Shown: piece by piece, positions 5,295-5,800 of the stretch
How positions within the stretch are numbered: the first letter of the stretch is position 1
Layout: the number at the start of each line of letters is the position of its first letter
From: Mycobacterium sp.
Lineage (GTDB): Bacteria; Actinomycetota; Actinomycetes; Mycobacteriales; Mycobacteriaceae
Length of the DNA: 5,800 bases
Reading direction: 5' to 3'
Assembly: GCA_019246375.1 (NCBI GenBank)
Contig: JAFAQO010000568.1
Coordinates: forward strand, 1-5,800
Program-made: the position numbers and the translations under genes
The notes under the pieces: model-generated
Databases searched by the model: none
Seen by the model: the letters and a program-made list of their open reading frames with translations, nothing else
Told to the model about the DNA's origin: nothing

Positions 5295-5800
5295 TCAGCG
5301 TGCCGTCCAACGAACTTCGCTGATGGCCGACGCGACGTAGTCGATCCCGGTGATCACTGTCAGCACAACCGCGGTGGCCATCACCACCGACGCCGCCACC
5401 AGCCACGATCCGGACAGCGGTAGCACGAACAAGCCGATCGCCACGGCCTGCACGAGGGTCTTGAGTTTCCCGCCCCAACTGGCCGGAATGACGCCGCGGC
5501 GCAACACCGCGAACCGCAGCAGGGTCACCCCGACCTCGCGGACCAAGATCAGCACCGTCACCCACCAGGGCAAGTCGGCCAGCATCGACAGCCCGATCAG
5601 CGCCGCGCCAATGAGCGTCTTGTCCGCGATGGGGTCGGCCAGCTTGCCGAATTCAGTCACCATGCCGTAGGTGCGGGCCAGCGCGCCGTCGAGCCGGTCG
5701 GTGATGACGGCCACCGCAAAGATCACAAAAGCCGCGACGCGACCTGTGGTGTCATGCCCATTTCCGGCGAAGAGTGCCAGCAAGAAGATGGGAACCAGCA
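5295..5800 (-). CDS. pgsA3: PgsA, CDP-diacylglycerol-glycerol-3-phosphate phosphatidyltransferase (5' truncated by window)
   Basis: About 168 codons of the C-terminal part are visible; the frame runs past the right edge (…LVPIFLLALFAGNG). The full CDP-alcohol phosphatidyltransferase signature D-x2-DG-x2-AR-x8-G-x3-D-x3-D is present and intact at 5699 down to 5622, starting DRLDGALAR and ending GKLADPIADK. Several hydrophobic helices follow (LIGAALIGLSML, WWVTVLILVREVGVTLL, SGSWLVAASVVMATAVVLTV). The enzyme is an integral membrane protein that joins CDP-diacylglycerol to glycerol-3-phosphate, the committed step to phosphatidylglycerol and cardiolipin. Order and family match Rv2746c (pgsA3). 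Its TGA stop is 107 bp before clgR, in the same direction, so some read-through into the Psp operon is possible. Related CDP-alcohol transferases use other acceptors, so the exact acceptor is inferred from synteny. Confidence 0.9.
   Translation of the reverse strand, partial: LVPIFLLALFAGNGHDTTGRVAAFVIFAVAVITDRLDGALARTYGMVTEFGKLADPIADKTLIGAALIGLSMLADLPWWVTVLILVREVGVTLLRFAVLRRGVIPASWGGKLKTLVQAVAIGLFVLPLSGSWLVAASVVMATAVVLTVITGIDYVASAISEVRWTAR

Noticed and set aside
1..5800. CRISPR array, tRNA or rRNA genes, insertion sequence with terminal repeats
   Set aside because: No regularly spaced repeats, no cloverleaf or rRNA-like sequence, and no transposase frame were seen.

Overview
The window is GC-rich DNA from a Mycobacterium. 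Protein families and gene order match the M. tuberculosis H37Rv segment Rv2738c to Rv2746c (DUF3046 protein, glycosyltransferase, ephG, then the clgR-pspA-Rv2743c phage-shock operon and pgsA3). This assignment rests on recognising families and synteny from memory, not on a database search. I cannot name the species. It is not simply M. tuberculosis: no PE_PGRS gene lies next to ephG, and no recA-side gene follows the DUF3046 gene inside the window.

Layout. Positions 1-807 hold no intact gene. They contain an interrupted N-terminal piece of a WXG100-like mycobacterial protein (+ strand, to 248), a protein-like, AT-richer stretch in another frame (about 190-405), a weak lipoprotein-like reading frame on the minus strand (494-775), and a cluster of CGCACACT direct and inverted repeats. 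Positions 808-2185 are a coupled minus-strand pair: a GT-B glycosyltransferase followed by the small DUF3046 protein. A 54-bp divergent spacer separates them from a plus-strand pair: an EphG-type limonene-1,2-epoxide-hydrolase-fold enzyme (2240-2662) and, 4 bp later, a two-helix DUF5313-type membrane protein (2667-3089). That pair meets the end of the minus-strand Psp operon with a single base between the stop codons.

The Psp operon (minus strand, 5187 down to 3091) encodes ClgR (XRE-type activator), PspA (ESCRT-III/IM30 membrane-protecting coiled coil, the 35-kDa antigen) and PspM (Rv2743c-like two-helix membrane partner). A textbook SigE promoter, GGAAC-N17-CGTT, lies 62-87 bp upstream of clgR. 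The genes therefore fit one envelope-stress circuit: SigE turns on ClgR, ClgR is expected to raise its own operon and Clp protease genes, and PspA with PspM protect the membrane. The partial gene at the right edge, pgsA (CDP-alcohol phosphatidyltransferase), makes anionic phospholipid precursors, the lipid type PspA proteins bind, which makes the adjacency functionally suggestive.

Most useful observations: (1) no credible minus-strand fourth Psp gene (PspN/Rv2742c) exists here, and that place is taken by a well-formed plus-strand membrane protein gene; (2) ephG and this gene form a tight pair that a PE_PGRS gene appears to split in M. tuberculosis; (3) the decayed left edge replaces the expected recA-side neighbourhood. 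I see no wholly new system.
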